Positions 35,841 to 46,314 of a stretch of 64,000 bases of DNA are shown here, piece after piece. The stretch is from Berghia stephanieae. Lineage: Eukaryota; Mollusca; Gastropoda; Nudibranchia; Aeolidiidae. Numbering within the stretch: position 1 is the stretch's first letter; each line of letters opens with the position of its first letter. A program made the position numbers and the translations under genes. The notes under the pieces were generated by a model. It was not told the origin of the DNA, did not search any database, and saw nothing but the letters and a program-made list of their open reading frames with translations. The stretch is taken from assembly GCA_034508935.3 (NCBI GenBank), contig CM067445.1, forward strand, positions 20,886,723-20,950,722, given 5' to 3'.

Positions 35841-37205
35841 ATGCTAGACTTAGACACCCTACCGGACCATGTGCTTGGTCAAATTCTATCATTTTTACAC
35901 TGGAAAGAAAAGGAAACGCTGGCCTCCGCGTCAACACAAATTACTAAGGTATTACAATCTTCTTTCGGATGGCAACACTTTGAAAATACCCGACAGTGTT
36001 CTTCTCTGTTCAAACATGGACCATTCAATCAAATCAATGATCACGAGAAGACCATAGTAATAACGTTTGGAAAGTATTTTCAAAACTGTAAACTATGGCT
36101 TCACCTCGAAGATTTTCAGGATGACAGTGACAAAACCAACATTCTTCAGTTAGTAGCTCACCACTGTGGTCAGCTTAAATCTCTGTGTATCGTTCATCCT
36201 TATTACCTAGCTGTTTCTCATATCAGCCATTGTTATAAAGCCTATTTTGAACCAATTCAGAAGTTAGTTTTCAAGAGAAAAGGTAAATGTTCCATCTCAT
36301 TAAAAAGACTGTTTTATGGATCTAAATCTCGTGACCAAACATTTTCAGGTTTAGAGAGGTATCTTGGACTTCTTGTTGAACATTTCATCTACCCAGTTCT
36401 GCTATGTCTTGATGTCTTCGTTGGCGACATGCCCTTGTCAACAACTTCTGCATCTGATTTTTTCAGGCAGCAACTAAGCTTGACCTACTTTTGTTATCTC
36501 GACACATTGAAATGCCCTATACATTTAATCAACACCGATATCGTTCTTTGTCTACTCAAAGCAAACCTCTTACATCTCTACCTCGTCAATAATTCCATAA
36601 CAAGAAGAATCAATTTTATAGAAAAAGTCCATCTTTCCTGGAGTAAAATTAATGTGAACATACCTAAAGAAAAAATGTACCGGTTTCAAGTCCATTACAT
36701 CTTCCAAAATAGATTTCTACATCAATCACATCTATGCCAAAATCCGTTTGTGAAATCCATTGTATTTAGTAATCTTTCTAATGCTATTTCAACCCCATTT
36801 ATCCATCATCTCATAGACAACTACGGGAAATTTTTAAACACAATGGCTTTTTATAACAGTCTTTGGGAAGAGAACCTCATGCATTTTTCTAACTTAAACA
36901 AACTTAACAATAACTTAATCAAATTGAGCAGGAAATGCACAGCCCTCAAAGCGTTCCTCTGCTCTGTTCCCATTACTTCTTCAGCATTGTTAAATTTTGT
37001 TGCTCAATCCAAATCCCTCGTCCATATCCGGGTATACGCTGACGTCATAATATTGTTGTCAAAAGATAAGCCTTTCAGAGAATTTAAGGACAAATTATCT
37101 GGACTGCTAGGAAGAGAAGATTGGCTTGTCCACAGATATAATTCCTCGAATATCTTTGACATCCCTGGAGTGGACTCGCTCTTATTCACAACGTGTGACA
37201 GATAA
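35841..37205 (+). CDS. F-box protein, FBXO39-like, single exon
   Basis: The protein has 454 residues in one exon. An in-frame TAA at 35826-35828 sits just upstream of the ATG, which supports this start. Residues 6-45 form an F-box: LPDHVLGQILSFLHWKEKE, then LASAS and a W-x-H-F end (GWQHFENT). The rest is made of Leu-rich segments resembling the degenerate leucine-rich repeats of FBXO39/FBXO33 proteins (FGKYFQNCKLWLHLEDF; LLNFVAQSKSLVHIRVYADV near the end). F-box proteins link substrates to SKP1-CUL1 ubiquitin ligases; the substrate here is unknown. The frame is open throughout and the protein ends naturally. FBXO39 is suggested by layout and spacing, not by a decisive motif. The lack of introns could be ancestral or reflect a retrocopy. 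Confidence 0.75.
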   Translation: MLDLDTLPDHVLGQILSFLHWKEKETLASASTQITKVLQSSFGWQHFENTRQCSSLFKHGPFNQINDHEKTIVITFGKYFQNCKLWLHLEDFQDDSDKTNILQLVAHHCGQLKSLCIVHPYYLAVSHISHCYKAYFEPIQKLVFKRKGKCSISLKRLFYGSKSRDQTFSGLERYLGLLVEHFIYPVLLCLDVFVGDMPLSTTSASDFFRQQLSLTYFCYLDTLKCPIHLINTDIVLCLLKANLLHLYLVNNSITRRINFIEKVHLSWSKINVNIPKEKMYRFQVHYIFQNRFLHQSHLCQNPFVKSIVFSNLSNAISTPFIHHLIDNYGKFLNTMAFYNSLWEENLMHFSNLNKLNNNLIKLSRKCTALKAFLCSVPITSSALLNFVAQSKSLVHIRVYADVIILLSKDKPFREFKDKLSGLLGREDWLVHRYNSSNIFDIPGVDSLLFTTCDR

Positions 37206-37489
37206 TAATGGCTATTGGGGCCCAGACTCTTCCATACATGTGAAGTAAAGTGATTTTTAGATCGAAAATGAATATCTAAAATGATTTTTAAAAATGTGTG
37301 CATTGATAACCTATAAAAAAGTTAAAAACATACATTGGCTTGAATCACAATGTTTTGTTAATGTACTATTCTACTAGGGCTAGCAACTTGCTAATTAGAA
37401 ATATGCTTTGCTATATTTCTACTTCATATTCAAAAAGTTTTGTTAGATCTCTTCTCTGGAGTAAAGTGTTTAGCATCTTGCTCATCGAC

Positions 37490-37770
37490 CCTAGACCTTA
37501 GTTCCTCCCGTGTCTTTGACACATTGGGCCGTCCCGATTCGCCATTCCTATCTGTCCTGTGCTGCCATGTATGCCTTGTCCCATGTCAGCTCCCCGGTTT
37601 ATAGGTCTCTTTCGACAGTTGCTTCCCGTGTCGTTCTTCGATTCATATGTACATTGTTGAGGAAGCAGTCTTCTTTCATATGGAGGACGTTTCCTAACCA
37701 GCTGAGACGGCGTTGTTGAATGGTGATCGTAACGTCCTGCTTTCCGGTTCGTTTTAGAAATTATGTTTGC
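37490..37770 (-). mobile_element. LINE RT C-terminal fragment, second type
   Basis: The minus strand reads TIQQRRLSWLGNVLHMKEDC and later TWDKAYMAAQDR*EWR. These match the LINE end motif (IKRRRLSWFGHV.RM ... AQDR.RWR). There are at least two in-frame stops. It lies about 300 bp downstream of the F-box gene and is unrelated to it. Confidence 0.7.
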
Positions 37771-38339
37771 GTTACATCCGTCTAAGTAGCTGAAGAGAAA
37801 AACAATCATTATCTTTGCAGACCCTCAGTCAACTGCGATGAGCAGTTTAAGAATTTAAAAAAATGTCCTACTTCCGACATGAACGTCCAAAGTCAAAAAT
37901 CTAGTTCCAACTGAAACAAAGAAAGGGAAACAAAGTCTTCCAGATTTCATTGAGGAGACAAAAGGACATAATCGAATAGAGAGATGGAACGCCACAGCAG
38001 GTAGTGAAAGCTCGTAGTATTGCGCGGTGAGATAAACAAGTGAAAGATTGATAATGAAAATTCAAATGTTGTTAAATACATATTCATAATTTCTAAAATA
38101 TATTGAATATTAAACAACTGACTTTAGAATAAACAAGAGAGTGACACTGCAAACTTAAAAGAAAAAAATCGTTTTGATTCAAGTTAAAAAAGGGAGGGGT
38201 ATTGTAACCTCACCATAGAAAGAGACGCCCGAAGTAAAGTTTTATTTTTTATATGTTACTATGCCTGGTATACATAGTGTTTCAACAATCTTTAAAACAA
38301 TGTTGTTTTCATTTGGTGTTAAGGAAAATATTTGTTCAT
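37771..38339. other. Noncoding, no recognised feature
   Basis: AT-rich; no frame or repeat match was seen between the LINE remnant and foldback F1. Confidence 0.45.
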
Positions 38340-38463
38340 TCGGGGTGTTTCTTTTTTACGAAACCCGCCGAATCTCAACAATATCCGACAAAGTTATGGG
38401 AAGTATGCAACAATGAAACCTGAGACTATGGTTTTCGGCGGATTTCGTAAAAAAGACACCGGT
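38340..38463. repeat. Foldback element F1 with ACGAAACCCGCC ends
   Basis: GGGGTGTTTCTTTTTTACGA, then ACCCGCCGAA, is inverted as TTCGGCGGATTTCGTAAAAA and AGACACC, enclosing about 60 bp with one minisatellite-like unit. Confidence 0.75.
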
Positions 38464-38645
38464 GTTTTTAGCACCATGTGAAGATAACTAGGTCAACACT
38501 TGAATTAGATTGACTTTCCGCCTGTAATTTTAACCAGCAATAATTTTGATTTCAAGATTTTAAAGGCCTTTCTTAAAGACAAAACAAAATATCAAAAATG
38601 ACCTTTCCGTTGTAAAGTTGTATAATCTAAATATATCTCAATCAT

Positions 38646-38757
38646 TGTGCATTTATTTGCTGGTCTGATAACCCAATTCATTATGGGCTCATTGTTGTAA
38701 TGGAAATCTTTAAAAAATGACGCAAAATATTGTCCATTACAACAATGTTAAACCGGT
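38646..38757. mobile_element. MITE M1, truncated copy
   Basis: TGCTGGTCTGATAACCCAAT to CATTACAACAATGTTAAAC, then an abrupt switch to the TTTTTTACGAAATC end of another element. Confidence 0.75.
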
Positions 38758-39128
38758 GTTCCTTTTTTTACGAAATCCACCGAAACCCGACAAAGGTATG
38801 GGAAGTGGGCAGCAGTGGGGAGTGAACCAGGAACTCAGGGATGTGCACACCAGTGAGGAGTGAACCTGGGACTCAGGAAAGTGTGCACCAGTGGGGAGTG
38901 AACCTTAGACTTTGGGAGAAGGAGGGTGTTTCTTTTTTACGAAACCCGCCGAAACCGACCGAAGTTATGGGAAGTGGGTTGCAGTGGGAAGTGAACCAAG
39001 GACTATGGGAGGATGATATTAGAGGGAAAGAAACCCGGGACTATGGGAGAACAATACCAGTGATAATTGAAGTAGATACCAGTTGAGAGTGAAGCCGGGA
39101 ATATGGGAGGTGGACACCTTTGGGAGTG
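38754..39128. repeat. Minisatellite block 1 with F1-type ends
   Basis: About seven diverged units of roughly 40 bp around GGGGAGTGAACCTGGGACT and TATGGGA. F1-type ends (TTTTTTACGAAATCCACCGA; TTTTTTACGAAACCCGCCGA) recur at 38766 and 38933. Confidence 0.7.
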
Positions 39129-39129
39129 A

Positions 39130-39412
39130 ACTATATATTTATATAGAGCATTATCCACTATCGAGCTCCAAACGTTTAACAAGAGATCCCTAGCCAATAG
39201 CAACATTTAACATGCAGGTAGAACGAGACATTTTTTCCCTGACAGAGACAACGCTGTTAATGACCAGGCACTCGTACACCAGAGTACGGTTAGAGAAATG
39301 AGTAAAGAGCCTTTTCCAAGGATTCAAATATGCGCCATTCAGAGTGGGAATCTAACCCTGGACTGCCCAGTCCAAAGACGAGTATCACACCACAAGACCA
39401 ATAGCCACACAT
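39130..39412 (-). mobile_element. SINE family A, antisense copy
   Basis: Contains TAGAGCATTATCCACTATCG, CAACATTTAACATGCAGG, and the head complement ACCACAAGACCAATAGCCAC. It borders minisatellite block 1. Confidence 0.75.
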
Positions 39413-39699
39413 TTATAGATGTGACATACCCCTTCAAATTGGTAAATACTGTGTCGAGATGAAGCGGATACCAGAAAGTAAATATCAATTAAAAGGATGA
39501 CATATGAACTTTTGAAATTTTGGTTTATAACTTTTGAACTAATTCAATCCCCTTAATGAAATAAAGTTATCTCAAGTGTCATTTTTGTGTATAAAGTATA
39601 TTTTAGTTTAATCGTCAAAACCACTCCGACATGAGACTTGAGGCGATGGATCATACATATACAAGGAGATGATGTAACAATCATCATTCCCAATAAGAT

Positions 39700-39800
39700 A
39701 ATGGGGATCTCGATAGGAGATTAGTAGGGCACTCTCCTTATAGGCGAAAAGAAAAGTATCGATCACGGGTTGAGTCGAGATTGATTTATCACCCCCCCCC
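39700..39800 (+). mobile_element. SINE family C, diverged copy
   Basis: GGGCACTCTCCTTATAGGCG, GTATCGATCACGGGTT and GAGTCGAGATTGATTT correspond to the 40.5-kb copy. It ends in a C run. Confidence 0.5.
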
Positions 39801-40149
39801 CCCTCCCCATTCCCATCCATCCAGTAGTGCCGCGCTGAGGACCGGACCGAGGACCGGTCCCACGGTCTTTTAGCTGTGAACCGTGGTCCAGTCCCAAAGA
39901 GGAAGACCGCCGGCGGTCCTCACTTCTTATCACCTTTCAACGGTCTCGCGCCATACTACTTCCCCAGCGATTCGTTGCCTCGGTCCTTTGCCTATCTTCC
40001 ACCAATCACCACCCATCCCACTTAATTAATCGCACCCACCCCCCTTTGCCATACACTAAACGACACAGACGACCATAGAGGCAGACGACCACCTCCCTCC
40101 ACTCCGCAAACCGCCCTTTCGTGTGTGAGATGGGGGGAACAGGAGGCGC

Positions 40150-40289
40150 ACGCCTTGGACGATTCCATTATACGGGGTAAATTTCAAAATTTACTACACC
40201 ATAATGATCGCAATGACAATGATCTATGATGAAGGCATGACCCCTCTTCTCTAATGGGTTATTGTTTGAAATGTATGTGACTACTAAAG

Positions 40290-40290
<1 letters not shown>
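40150..40290 (+). repeat. Internal direct repeat, copy 1
   Basis: CGCCTTGGACGATTCCATTA, then AAGGCATGACCCCTCTTCTC and GTGTGACTACT-type ends, recur at 40.87-41.02 kb. Confidence 0.65.

Positions 40291-40329
<39 letters not shown>
40291..40329. repeat. (TG)n microsatellite
   Basis: About 19 TG units within the GGACCG-ended region. Confidence 0.95.
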
Positions 40330-40330
<1 letters not shown>

Positions 40331-40544
40331 GAACCTAGCAAGTTGCAAGTCTGATTTTTGTTTTCTTTTGTCCATCTCTTGTCGCCACTCCTTTCTATCG
40401 CATTGTTGTCATTTAAAATAATACAATAATATTAAAATTTCGTTTGGTGTTTTAACTAATCAAGTAATATGAGTTTCATTAGTTTCTTCCGTCCAAAAAA
40501 ACCAGTTATAACGTCTGTATTTTTAAAAGGTCCAATAGAATATT

Positions 40545-40695
40545 TGGGGACCCCGATAGCTCAGTTGATAGAGCACTCTCTTTATACGCAAAGGGCCAGA
40601 GATCGATCCCGGGTGCAGTCGATTTTTTTCTGAATCCCTGTCTACTCAGCAATGAATGGGTAGCTGAGTTTGTTAGATCTGGCGAAAAGTCACCA
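40545..40695 (+). mobile_element. SINE family C copy
   Basis: CCCCGATAGCTCAGTTGATA (A box), GAGATCGATCCCGGGTGCAG (B box), then GGGTAGCTGAGTTTGTTAGA. It is the best preserved of the three. Confidence 0.65.
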
Positions 40696-40864
40696 TCGAC
40701 CCCTCTTATCACCTCATCCACCCCCTCTTATTATAACTTCACGTCTCTCTCTTACTCTTCAATGCTCGCTGCCCTCTAATGTGTGTGTGTGTGGGGGGGG
40801 GGGGGGGAAGGGGGGGGGGGGGGTAGGAGTTGCGTGTGTGTATCAACGCCACGAACAACTCGAT

Positions 40865-41025
40865 CAACGCCTTGGGCGATGCCATTATCTCCGTTAATGG
40901 GGATAAATTTCAAATTTTATTAAATTATCGAAGTAACAATGAAGTACGGTGAGCAAATAAAGAAGGCATCACCCCTCTTCTCTAATTAGGTTACAATTTG
41001 AAATGAGTGTGACTACTCCGTGTGT
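40865..41025 (+). repeat. Internal direct repeat, copy 2
   Basis: CGCCTTGGGCGATGCCATTA, AAGGCATCACCCCTCTTCTC and GAGTGTGACTACTCCGTGTG. It also follows a SINE C copy as copy 1 does, so the duplicated unit is about 0.7-0.8 kb. Confidence 0.65.
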
Positions 41026-41196
41026 TTTACTCCTGTAGGCCACGGTTTTCATCGTGTAGCGGTCTTTAACGGTTCAAGAATGAACGGACCGGTCTAGAGA
41101 CCGGTCCTTGCGGTCTTCATTTCCCAAGGACCGTAGGACCGTGGTCCTTAAGCTTGCCAAGGACCGCCCCGCAATACCACCCAGTAATGATTGGAT

Positions 41197-41420
41197 AGCA
41201 GGGTCCAGCGTGGCTCAGCGGTGCGATCTTTGCTTCGTATCCGAAAAGTACCGAGTTCGATCAACCGCCGCTGCGTTGTATGGCCTTGAGCAAGTCACCT
41301 CACCCTAGCTCAATTTGTGGCACTGCATTGCGCTGACTCCCTGGATTATTCCAGTCTTCCCTTGGAATAGACCTTAGAGACAAATTTCCCCTGTGGAATG
41401 AATAAATGGAATTTTATAAT
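41197..41420 (+). mobile_element. SINE family D copy
   Basis: Head GCGTGGCTCAGCGGTGCGAT, B box CGAGTTCGATCAA, tail TTCCAGTCTTCCCTTGGAAT then ACAAATTTCCC and GAATGAATAAA. The 43.6-kb copy has the same head and tail. Confidence 0.75.
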
Positions 41421-41479
41421 TTTTATTTAGATCTGGCCGAAGGTACTTTGCAATAGAATCACGCCCTATCCAAATTCTT

Positions 41480-41825
41480 CTTCTTCTTCGTTCCTCTGAT
41501 GGACATCTATGGCTGCAGTCCGATATCTGCTATGAAGTCTGTGGTCCGCTTTAGGTCCTCAGCCTCACCATAGAGCTTTGTGTTGAGTGTTGTAGGGGTG
41601 ACCCAGTGGTTCGAACGTTGCACGTTGTATAATGGGCAATCCATAAGCACATGTAAAGTGGTTTCATGGTCGGTTCCACATGGGCAATAAGGGTTGTTCC
41701 AATACCTAGCTTTGTAAACATATGTCCTCTTAGTCTATTGTGTCCTGTTCGGAGGCGGAATAGAGTGACTTGGCTACTTCGCTGAATGGCATGGATTGGA
41801 TCCTGCTTGTTGTGTTCTAGGTGTG
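41480..41825 (-). mobile_element. LINE ORF2 C-terminal fragment, third type
   Basis: The minus strand encodes QVTLFRLRTGHNRLRGHMF, and after a frame change YCPCGTDHETTLHVLMDCPL and then KLYGEAEDLKRTTDFIADIG. This is the RLRTGHNRL...CPCG...H.L.DCP ending found after the RT/RNase H part of many non-LTR retrotransposons. It is 5'-truncated and contains at least one frameshift. Confidence 0.75.
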
Positions 41826-42637
41826 TGTCATTCCTTTCTTTGTCTACTTTTAGCTTTATTATTTTCTTTTTTACGCCCTATCCAAATGATAAATGATTGT
41901 TGTCCGTTATATAAACCGGGATTAACTCTGGCTCCACGAGTCTCATGGTTATGATAGACTACCCATACATTAATAACATGTTTGATCGTTTTCCTCTCGA
42001 GAAAGTAAAATAGCTCAACCCAGGGCTTGGCCAGAAAAACAAAATGTAGAAGATCAAAACGCAGACCTGCCACTTCACGAAAAAGGAAATCAGTATGACA
42101 TTGTAAAAAAATCAGTATCTGGGATGAGACGTAAAATTAGAGGTCGAAGCATAAGAAACAATATTTGTTAAGAAAACATAAGGCTTTAATAGCCTCCTTA
42201 CCTTTTTGGTCGATCCCAAGTGTCACAATTTGACACTTGTCACTCAAACTAACCAAAGCGTCACAACCTCCCCCCCCCTCCCCTTATTTTTCCCCAACAC
42301 CCAAAATGGCACGCACAACGCCAATCTGGCAATCGGACTACTAACTTATTTAAAGATGGTGGCACTTGGTAACGAGTCAGAAGCCAGGGACCGCGGTGGT
42401 TTACCAGTACAGCTCGCTGTCGCTTCACAAAGGAAATGAAAACTAAATAACGCGCCGTGTGTGTTTTCTATCTGTGTGAGGGCATCACAAAGAGGCTCGC
42501 TACGTCATGTGATCTATCGAGGTATCGCGGGACGGGTCAAAGTTCACGAGACTTGAAAATTTTAACGTGCAACGTAAAGCACAAAGTAAACGTAAAAGAG
42601 AGGGGTGGAGGGCTGCGGGCCCTTGGTCACTTGGTGA

Positions 42638-42765
42638 AATCGGTACGATCGGCATGCAGATCGGGAAATCGGTACGATCGGCAAGTAAATCGGGAAATCG
42701 GTAAATACGAAAAAAAGGTCTTGCAAATCGGTATGATACCGATTAATCGGTATGAACGGCAGGTC
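42638..42765 (+). repeat. Short ATCGGTA-type tandem motif
   Basis: At least six spaced copies of ATCGGTA or ATCGGGA, several within GAAATCGGTACGATCGGCA. It is followed by GATACCGATTAATCGGTATG, a small palindrome. Confidence 0.7.
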
Positions 42766-42769
42766 TGAA

Positions 42770-42962
42770 AACGGATATAGGTAGACAAAAGACCCAGCAA
42801 GTGGGCAATCGACCTCCCATGCTACAAGGGATGTCAATGCCACCCAACCAAGGTTAGATTTTCTTCCAAGCACACTTCCTTATTTAAAGGCGAGGCATTT
42901 TACAAGGAAAAATAAACTTCCCATAAAGCACACTGGAATATCTTTCTGTTTCACTCTTTCGG
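42770..42962 (+). repeat. Diverged tandem duplication, copy 1
   Basis: AAACGGATATAGGTAGACAA, GGGATGTCAATGCCACCCAA, CTTATTTAAAGGCGAGGCAT and ACTTCCCATAAAGCACAC are each matched in the next copy. Confidence 0.7.
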
Positions 42963-43455
42963 CAAATAATTCAAGCCAGATATAGATAGGCAGAAGACAT
43001 AGCAAGTTGGCAAGTGACATCCTTTGCCACTAGGCATGTCAATGCCATCCAACTATATATAATAATAATAATAATAAATTGAGCTTTATATAGCGTAAAA
43101 TATCCACTAAATGTGCTCAAAGCGCTTTACAAGGGGTCCCTGGTCAGGAGCAACATTTAACATGTAGGACGGGACATGCCGTTCTGATATTACAATTTTT
43201 CGGACAAAGACACCGCTGTTAACGGCCAGGTAATCATTTTACACCTGAGTACGGTGAGAGAATGTGAGTAAACAGCCTTTTCCAAGGACTCAACTATGCG
43301 CCGAGCGCATAGGACCTTCTCATCCGAAAGCGAGGTCATTTCCCCCCAAAATCCTTACTTATTTAAAGATAAGGTATTTTTATAGGGAAACATAAAACTT
43401 CCCATAAACAAATTGGAATAGCTAACTGCCTCCCTCTCAACAAATGATTCAAACC
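42963..43455 (+). repeat. Diverged tandem duplication, copy 2 (interrupted)
   Basis: AGCCAGATATAGATAGGCAG, GGCATGTCAATGCCATCCAA, then a SINE A insert, then CTTATTTAAAGATAAGGTAT and ACTTCCCATAAACAAATTGG. Confidence 0.7.
43063..43336 (-). mobile_element. SINE family A inserted into a duplicated segment
   Basis: Starts with (TAA)n, then GAGCTTTATATAGCG, GCTCAAAGCGCTTTACAAGG and a shortened head. It interrupts the second copy of a tandem duplication, so it is younger than that duplication. Confidence 0.78.
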
Positions 43456-43631
43456 AGAAGCTGGGCAAATTCGAGTCATCTCAATCCATGAAAGGGAGAG
43501 AAGGCTTAATGACTAGAGATAAAAGACAGAAACGGGGTACAATTGGATTGGGGTAATAGATACTCTACCAATAGCGCCAATCACTGCTCAGAGTCCACGA
43601 TAAAAGTTGATGATGCTAAACTTCTTTATCA

Positions 43632-43830
43632 GAAAGCGTGGCTCAGCGGTATGGTATTTGACTAATACATATAAGGTACCAAGTTCGCTTGCACAATCAC
43701 GCTCTGTGGCCCTGAGTTCTCTTTGCGACGTTGCACTGCGGTCAACGACCACGGGTTTACTCCAGTCTTCCCTTGGAATAGACCCAATCACAAATTTCCC
43801 ATTGGAGATGAATAAAAGAAATTTATCATA
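43632..43830 (+). mobile_element. SINE family D copy
   Basis: Head GCGTGGCTCAGCGGTATGGT, tail CTCCAGTCTTCCCTTGGAAT, CACAAATTTCCC and GATGAATAAA. The middle differs from the 41.2-kb copy. Confidence 0.72.
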
Positions 43831-44154
43831 GCCATTTATTCATCATCGTGAAATCAAAACCCTTCATCATCATCACCATCAACAACAGCAACAAAAACAT
43901 CCCCTTCATTCACTGGATCAACCCAACGCCAACATATCATCATCAACATTGACAAATGTACTCAAATCAATTTCATGCAAGTTCAAATACTAACTTTGAT
44001 TTAAATTGAGTGTGTTATAACGTGAACATATTTCTCATCTACAGTGCGTAATGTTCCTGCAATATAAAAATTACATTTTTCGTCAGTGATTACATTATAG
44101 ATTTTACGTGTATCACTGTTTTCATTAATTAAGTTTGTTAGTGTCAATTCTCAC

Positions 44155-45300
44155 TTCAGCACATTCCAGGCACATTCATATCAGTGGGAAATGAACCTGG
44201 GACTATGGGAGATTGATTCCTGTGGGAAATGAAGCCGGACTATGGGAGTTGGAGAATGAACCTGACAGTATAGGAGGTGGGCACCAATGGGGATTGAACC
44301 CGGGATTACGAAAGGTAGATAACGGTGGATTTGAGCTCAGAAGGTACTTCTCTTTTACGAAACCATGGAAGTGTACACTTCTCACCATTTCATTGTCCAT
44401 TGGTGCCCACTTCCCATAACTTCTGACGATTTCGGTAGGTTTCGAAAAAGAGAAGTACCCTTCTGAGCTAACACTCAATTGGTATCTACCTCTCACAGTC
44501 TCAGGTTCCATAACCATTGGTGGCCATCTCCTATAGTCTCAGGTTCATTCTCCTCGGTACCCAACTCCCATAGTCTGGCTTCAATTCCCACAGGTATCCA
44601 TCTCCCATAGTTCCTTCTGATATCCTCTTCCCTTAGTCCCTTGATCCATCCCCACTGGTGGGCACCTCCCTGAGTCCCAGGTTCAATCCCCTCGGTAGGT
44701 TTCGACAAAGAAAAGTACCCTTCTGAGTTCACTCTCCACCGGTATCTACCTCTCGTATGTCCCAGGTTCAATCCCCATTGGTGCCCACCTCCTATAGTCT
44801 CAGGTTCATACTTCTCGGGACCCAAACCCTATAGGCTGGGTCCATTTCCCGCTGGTATCCCTCTCCCATAGCCCCAGGTTCACACCCCATTGTTGTGCAC
44901 TTCCCTGAATCCCGGATCATTGCCACTTGGTTCCCATAACTTTTGACGATTTCGGTAGGTTTCAATAAAGAGAAGTACCTTCTGGGCTCACTGTCCACCG
45001 GTATCCACATCCCATAGTCCCAGGTTCATTTTCCACTGATATCCTCTTCCCATTGTCCCAGGTTCACTCCCCACTAGTGTACACCTACCCGAGTCCCAGG
45101 TTTACTCCACACTGTTGCCTACTTCCCATAACTTTGTCGGATATTGTAAGGTTTCGTCAAAAAGTAATTGCTTTTTTACGAACCCCACCGAAAACCATAG
45201 TCTCAGGTTCACTCCCCACTGTTGCCTACTTCCCATAACTTTGTGGGATATAGTCGGTTTCGTCGGGTTTCGTGAAAAAGTAATTGCTGACCCTGCCCAG
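44155..45300. repeat. Minisatellite block 2, inverted halves
   Basis: Units run forward at 44183-44330 (GAACCTGGGACTATGGGAG) and in reverse after about 44390 (CTCCCATAGTCCCAGGTTC types). Between and among them are repeated GGTAGGTTTCG, AAGAGAAGTACCCTTCTGAG and their complements. About 20 units in all. Short frames here are repeat artefacts. Confidence 0.75.
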
Positions 45301-46258
45301 ATCTCGTGCAGACAAATGAACAAGAATTTAAAAACACACAAATGTCCCTCGAAATAATGACCGTTATTTTTCCAAACAAAAAAATTGACTATGATATTTA
45401 AAATTTTTTTTTTTTATATACATGAACAAAATTGAATAGAATCTTTTAAAATATAAGGAAATAATTGTGTACAACAGTACAGTCAAGAATGATCTATTTA
45501 CAAAGCTCATCAATATAAAGATCAAATCCTACAATATAAAAGTCTGATCACCAAAAGCACAATTGTGGATTCGTAATGCATTATCTTATTGCAATGGCAG
45601 TTTTGGTCCATCCATTGGGAAGCTGAGCCAGATTCTATCCCAGTTTCAGTAACGTGAAATGGACAATAACAAATGTTGCTCATTGGACAAGACGTCAGTC
45701 TGTAACAAATTCAACTAATAGACACAGTGACAATGAGTGCTGTGTGGTTTTTGTTTTGTAAACAGTGGAAGACAGAATGAATCAGGTTCATTTGCCTTTA
45801 AGTTAAATGCTTTATCAATCACACTTCTAGTATGCCAGCACATATAAAAAACGGTAATTGTTACGGATTGCAATTACAACAATGAGACCGCTACTGTACA
45901 CAAGTAAAACAAATATAAATATGTCAAATTGTCTAATTACATATGTACACTTAACTTACTAACAATGCTGACGTTGTTTTTAAATACACAGTATATTCAA
46001 TGTTAATAATGTAAACCAAAAAGCACATACTGTGTTCTTTAATAAAACGGCAGAATGGGTATTGCCAATGAACACTCATTATCAAAATATAAATGAATTT
46101 GAAACAAAATTTAAATGAGGACATATCACCATTTTTTTCAAGTTATTCTTTAAAACCCCAAATTATCGTTTTGTGCGTGATTTTTGGTAATACAATGGAA
46201 AGTTATGTGTAATAACTGAGAACTCTAGAATAGTTTTGATTCCAAAGTGAGACAGAAG

Positions 46259-46314
46259 CAAAAAAAAAAAAAAAAAAAAAAAAAAGAAAAAGAAAAAAAA
46301 GAAAAAAAAAGAAA
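46259..46314. repeat. Poly(A) tract
   Basis: A25 followed by A-rich GAAAA units, downstream of AKAP17A. Confidence 0.9.

Larger units (their letters stand above)
39827..41185. mobile_element. Possible non-autonomous DNA element with GGACCG-rich ends
   Basis: The left end (CAGTAGTGCCGCGCTGAGGA, then many GGACCG/CGGTCC words, 39827-39955) and right end (41041-41185, GGACCGGTC, GGTCCTTGCGGTC and others) are both dense in the same hexamer, a layout like hAT subterminal repeats. The terminal match is imperfect and no clear target duplication was seen. Confidence 0.4.

Noticed and set aside
44203-45357. Several 60-110-codon frames rich in Gly, Trp and Pro
   Set aside because: Produced by the minisatellite units; similar frames occur in both orientations.
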